Part shown: piece after piece, positions 61,035-64,000 of the stretch | How the letters are laid out: each line of letters starts with the position of its first letter | Numbering within the stretch: the first letter of the stretch is position 1 | DNA from: Effusibacillus lacus | GTDB lineage: Bacteria; Bacillota; Bacilli; Tumebacillales; Effusibacillaceae | Assembly: GCF_002335525.1 (NCBI RefSeq) | Contig: NZ_BDUF01000106.1 | Coordinates: forward strand, 42,070-106,069 | DNA length: 64,000 nucleotides | Reading direction: 5' to 3' | Position numbers and translations under genes: made by a program | Notes under the pieces: generated by a model | Seen by the model: the letters and a program-made list of their open reading frames with translations, nothing else | Databases searched by the model: none | What the model was told of the DNA's origin: nothing

Positions 61035-62072
61035 CTATTTCACCTGGAAGAACCCAGACCAGCCGAGTTCCGTAAATTCACTTTGGTGGGCATGGAACAT
61101 ATAGGTTCCCGGAAATTTGTATTTGAACTCGAGAATTCCCCGTTGTCCTTGAGTAAGCATGATTGTATCGGTGTACTCAGACGGGGTGAGACTGGTTCCG
61201 GTCGGAAAGTAATGGAACAGGTTTCCGTGCAGGTGAAACGAGTTAAGTAAATCGAACTCGGTCATGTTCACTAAATAGATGCGGACAAGTTCATCTTGTT
61301 TTATTTCAATTGGATAGGAATGGTAATAGAATGCAACCCCGTTTACCGTATAAAATTCGTTTTCTGCGTCTCCGTCCAGATCATAACCGTTCATTACCAT
61401 GACCATCTCATGTGCTTGAGGGCGCGGTGTCTTCGGATCCACGATAAATGTTCCGTATAGCCCACGATTGATGTGCTTCTTGAACGGTAAAACATGGCAG
61501 TGATACAGATGCAGACCAAACGGTTCTGCCGTGAATTCGTACACAAATGTGCCGCCGGGCGGAATCGGATCAATTCCGTCCATTCCTGACGGATGCATTC
61601 CATGAAAATGAATGTTATGCGGGTGTGATCCTTTGTTGGTGAAATGCACACGTACCAAGTCACCCTCCGTACAACGCAATGTCGGACCCGGGATTTGACC
61701 ATTGAACACCCAACCTGGGAATTTCACTCCCGGTGCAATCTCAACTTCTTTATCTTCCGCAACAATCTGGTACTCCCTGGCGGTTCTGCCATCAGCCGTC
61801 ATTGATACATTTCCGTAATCGAAGGAAGTAAGGAAATGACCAGGATCGAGCCCTCCTACCTTCGGGTCATAAGATCCGGACAAAGAAGGTGCGCCATGAG
61901 TCCCGGTCCCTTTATGAGCGTTGTGATCCTTATATGAACCCTCATGGCTTCCGTTTGCGCTCACCTGACCTTGCCATTTGTCTGGAATAAGGTTTGCCGC
62001 AACTGCCCCTAAAACTCCAAAACTCCCTAATTTTAAAAAGGAGCGACGCGACAGAGATTTCTCCGCTTTCAC
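61035..62072 (-). CDS. Tat-exported two-domain multicopper oxidase
   Basis: 345 aa. A twin-Arg signal (SRRSFLKLG), then a His/Gly-rich linker (HEGSYKDHNAHKGTGTHG). Two cupredoxin domains: NIHFHGMHPSGMDGI and HLYHCHVLPFKKHI (type 1 Cys), then FHLHGNLFHYF and YMFHAHQSEFTE. The layout is like two-domain laccases and AniA-type nitrite reductases. With MntR-like boxes upstream and a ZIP downstream, oxidation of Mn(II) or Fe(II) is possible (inference). Confidence 0.88.
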   Translation of the reverse strand: MKAEKSLSRRSFLKLGSFGVLGAVAANLIPDKWQGQVSANGSHEGSYKDHNAHKGTGTHGAPSLSGSYDPKVGGLDPGHFLTSFDYGNVSMTADGRTAREYQIVAEDKEVEIAPGVKFPGWVFNGQIPGPTLRCTEGDLVRVHFTNKGSHPHNIHFHGMHPSGMDGIDPIPPGGTFVYEFTAEPFGLHLYHCHVLPFKKHINRGLYGTFIVDPKTPRPQAHEMVMVMNGYDLDGDAENEFYTVNGVAFYYHSYPIEIKQDELVRIYLVNMTEFDLLNSFHLHGNLFHYFPTGTSLTPSEYTDTIMLTQGQRGILEFKYKFPGTYMFHAHQSEFTELGWSGFFQVK

Positions 62073-62194
62073 GTTGTTAGACCTCCCTGTTTTCTTTGTT
62101 AATCACTATATGCGGGAAATTTTGTCTGATGCAAGTTTTTTTCCTTTGTACAACTTTTATTGTATAAAGTGAATTTTTTTTTGTAAAGAAAAAA

Positions 62195-62293
62195 TTGTTT
62201 CTCTAAGGAAAATTTCGTTGGTCGCAACTTTTTCCCTAAGAACAGTATCCAAAATTGAAGTAATTCCATATAATTTAGCTAAAGGAAACATAA
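62195..62293. promoter_or_regulatory. Cluster of MntR-box-like sites in a divergent promoter
   Basis: TTGTTTCTCTAAGGAAAATT (62195-62214), GTTCTTAGGGAAAAAGTTGC on the minus strand (62226-62245), and TTTAGCTAAAGGAAACAT (62274-62291) all keep the TnAGGGAAA or TAAGGAAA core. They lie between the oxidase-ZIP operon and the cupredoxin-mntR genes. Confidence 0.6.
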
Positions 62294-62358
62294 ATCGCTT
62301 TGTCTAAAAAAGTTTTCTTCTGTTAACAAGATCCGCTATGGTTATCGGAGGGATAGAT

Positions 62359-62757
62359 ATGAATTTGAAAGAGAAGTATACCCGTCTGCTATTCGTATTG
62401 CTCTTTGCTGCGATGGGAGTCTTAACGGTGTATTGGGGCAAAAATACACTGTCATCGGCTCAAGCAGACCGTAAAACAGAAAGCAAACATGTGGAAATAC
62501 AGTTGAAAGAATGGGAAATAGTTCCTCGGAATATCACTCTAAATAAGGGGGAAACCGTCCAGCTTTCTATAATAAATAAAGGTGCTTATCCCCACGATTT
62601 TGTGGTTCATGGGCTCAATATAAAAACAGGTACACTCGCGCCCGGTCAAAAAGAAGCACTGACCTTTGTCGCTGACCAACCAATGACCCTGGAAACCTTT
62701 TGTACTTTGGCAGGTCACAAAGAAGCTGGGATGGTTGCAAACCTGTCGATTAAATAA
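62359..62757 (+). CDS. Membrane-anchored cupredoxin (blue copper protein)
   Basis: 132 aa. TM at 9-27. The cupredoxin fold has a complete type 1 copper set: His79 (YPHDFVVHG), then Cys115, His120 and Met125 in FCTLAGHKEAGM. It would shuttle electrons on the outer face, perhaps as acceptor for the divergent oxidase. GGAGGGATAGAT 1-7 nt before the ATG at 62359 fixes the start. Confidence 0.9.
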   Translation: MNLKEKYTRLLFVLLFAAMGVLTVYWGKNTLSSAQADRKTESKHVEIQLKEWEIVPRNITLNKGETVQLSIINKGAYPHDFVVHGLNIKTGTLAPGQKEALTFVADQPMTLETFCTLAGHKEAGMVANLSIK

Positions 62758-62776
62758 TCTTTTCAAGTTGATAATG

Positions 62777-62806
62777 AAGGAAGACATCCGTTGTCTTCCT
62801 TTTTCT
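62777..62806 (+). terminator. Terminator between the cupredoxin gene and mntR
   Basis: AAGGAAGACA at 62777-62786 pairs with TGTCTTCCTT at 62792-62801 and is followed by TTTCTTTT. Confidence 0.85.
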
Positions 62807-62883
62807 TTTAAGCGGGGAGAATGACAATGAACGAGGTTTCGGACTATAATATAAACGCGAATTGTTCGAAAGGAGGAAGGATC

Positions 62884-63315
62884 TTGCCTACTCCGGCTAT
62901 GGAAGATTATTTGGAGAAGATCTACGGCTTGATTGAAGAAAAAGGGTACGCGCGAGTTATGGATATCGCTTCCTCCCTAAACGTAAACCCTCCTGCGGTA
63001 ACAAAGATGATCCAGAAGCTTGACGAAAGGGGTTTCTGTAAGTACGAAAAATACCGTGGCATCATTTTGACGTTGAAAGGCAAGAAGATAGCAAAGTCAA
63101 TGGCTGAAAAGCATCAGATACTTGAGGATTTTTTACGGGTAATCGGGGTTCATGAAGAAAATATTTATGAAGAAGCGGAAGGAATCGAGCATCATATCAG
63201 CAAACACACGGCATTCTGCATTTCGGGCCTGGTTCGCTTTTTTGAGGACAACCCTTTCGTAAAAGAATCTTACCTTACCTATCTCAACAAGATGACGGAG
63301 AATGATCCAGAATAA
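62884..63315 (+). CDS. mntR: Manganese-responsive transcriptional regulator MntR
   Basis: 143 aa, DtxR family; the Bacillus subtilis protein has 142. The TTG at 62884, with GGAGGAAGGATC before it, gives MPTPAMEDYLEKIY and puts all six manganese ligands at the canonical numbers: Asp8, Glu11, His77, Glu99, Glu102, His103. Winged helix at 20-65 (ARVMDIASSLNVNPPAVTKMIQKLDERG). Asp8 rather than Met marks Mn over Fe specificity. It represses uptake genes such as mntH when Mn is high. Confidence 0.95.
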   Translation: MPTPAMEDYLEKIYGLIEEKGYARVMDIASSLNVNPPAVTKMIQKLDERGFCKYEKYRGIILTLKGKKIAKSMAEKHQILEDFLRVIGVHEENIYEEAEGIEHHISKHTAFCISGLVRFFEDNPFVKESYLTYLNKMTENDPE

Positions 63316-63391
63316 ATCATTTTTTGGACACTCCGAATCTGGCCTTCATTATTCCGTAGTTTTTTCAAAATCTGATCTGTCTAGGTATTAT

Positions 63392-63616
63392 ACTTGCACT
63401 TTTTCAAAAATTAACGCACATTGTGAAGTCCCACGGGCAATTGGATTCACTTCAATATCCCCACGGTGGAACTTCATATCCGGTGTATATTCGTTAAACA
63501 CCACCTCATCGGAATGACAAAACACTTCGGTCAACCAAGGTACCCCATATCCCTAAAGGTTTCATGGATCAAACAGCGTGTGATGTGAAAGCGATACAGA
63601 TTAGGTTCGACTATAC
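63392..63616 (-). pseudogene. Truncated, frameshifted second copy of the ATC hydrolase-like gene
   Basis: Clear DNA homology to 46164-46389 at roughly 85-90 percent, keeping the 3' end of the gene. A single-base loss near 63540 breaks the frame relative to the intact copy, and homology stops abruptly at GACTATACAGG, where some 400 bp of the gene are missing and the sequence rejoins the upstream flank of the first copy. Confidence 0.8.
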
Positions 63617-63701
63617 AGGTTGATTTTTCTGTCCCGCACACATGATCGAAAAGTGTAATGTTTACGGTCCCTTATGATAAAAGAAGTTCTTTTCAATTTT
63701 G

Positions 63702-64000
63702 CAGTGCGGATACTAGTCGGGCTTACGTGCGCTATAGAGAGATAAAGGGCCGAATAATGTAGGGTATTGGACAGTTTCACTTACTTCTATAAATCCGGAC
63801 TCAAGCAACAACTGTGGAATTAACCCGTCTGCATTGTCTTTTGTCGTAGCAAAACCATCCAGCATTTGAACAAGGAAAAAAGCTGTCCGCATCAGTGCAC
63901 TTCGAGGTCTACCCCAGTCGGCTATATGAATTTCACCCCCTGGTTTGAGAACCCGGTGGACTTCAGCCAAGGTTCGACTCTTGTTTTCGCGAGTCAAATG
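63702..64000. repeat. Direct repeat, right copy (runs off the window)
   Basis: Matches 46835-47133 with two differences seen. It probably extends beyond the window. Confidence 0.9.
63713..64000 (-). CDS. Second copy of the UbiE-like methyltransferase, C-terminal part (cut by the right edge)
   Basis: The last 95 codons have the same residues as the end of the 46846-47505 gene, from the HLTRENKSRTLAEVHRVL helix to the SARKPD end. The start codon lies outside the window, so it cannot be said whether the copy is complete. Confidence 0.85.
   Translation of the reverse strand, partial: HLTRENKSRTLAEVHRVLKPGGEIHIADWGRPRSALMRTAFFLVQMLDGFATTKDNADGLIPQLLLESGFIEVSETVQYPTLFGPLSLYSARKPD

Noticed and set aside
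62821-62883. Longer MntR start at 62821
   Set aside because: The TTG at 62884 has the ribosome binding site and puts all six Mn ligands at the same numbers as in B. subtilis MntR.

Overview
The window looks like chromosome from an aerobic, spore-forming member of the Bacillota (Bacilli; probably an Alicyclobacillaceae- or Paenibacillaceae-like soil or thermal organism). The evidence is consistent AGGAGG-type ribosome binding sites, frequent GTG and TTG starts, Gram-positive protein types (Amj, MntR, sortless lipoproteins, Bacillus-type two-component systems), and a glycosyltransferase/TPR/DUF6385 cluster of the kind found beside spore or cell-surface appendage genes. I see no rRNA, tRNA, CRISPR array or intact transposase.

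Layout. 0-6 kb: the 5' end of an ECF sigma factor, D-amino acid aminotransferase, the lipid II flippase Amj, a chemoreceptor, and an L,D-transpeptidase divergent from a secreted protein of unknown function. 6.5-19.3 kb: a surface-glycosylation cluster of two converging operons (GT2, GT4 and GT2-TPR glycosyltransferases, a methyltransferase) next to two DUF6385 proteins, one carrying 63-bp Thr-rich tandem repeats. 19.4-27.4 kb: type 2 IPP isomerase, then a MacAB-like efflux system with its own two-component system, a secreted repeat protein and a DoxX protein. 27.5-45.9 kb: copper and envelope redox genes, namely a YncE-like propeller, two more two-component systems, WrbA, a NapH-like ferredoxin membrane protein, a CcdA-like protein, a BNR lipoprotein, two copper P-type ATPases, a cupredoxin, a multicopper oxidase, a YHS protein, CopZ, and the remains of csoR.

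46-64 kb is a metal/thiol island bracketed by two directly repeated copies (about 16.9 kb apart, about 99 percent identical over 299 bp) of a methyltransferase region. It carries a rhodanese, a second-type Lgt and a signal peptidase, a Cys-rich copper store, a three-domain multicopper oxidase, a fourth two-component system, and a manganese regulon (mntH, mntR, a Tat-exported cuproprotein oxidase with a ZIP transporter, a cupredoxin) with several MntR-box-like sites.

The most striking element is a five-gene operon at 53.26-54.84 kb: a CmtR-like thiolate metal sensor followed by four consecutive small genes (MerT-like, MerP-like lipoprotein, glutaredoxin-like, LysW-like double zinc ribbon). Each has exactly one in-frame UGA where its family has a metal-binding or redox cysteine. 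All end in UAA or UAG, and hairpins follow the UGA in at least three. I read this as a dedicated selenocysteine-based soft-metal handling operon. A second theme is regulatory: each two-component locus, and several probable target genes, have 11-bp-phased direct repeats upstream, and two longer motifs are shared between distant copper/efflux operons.
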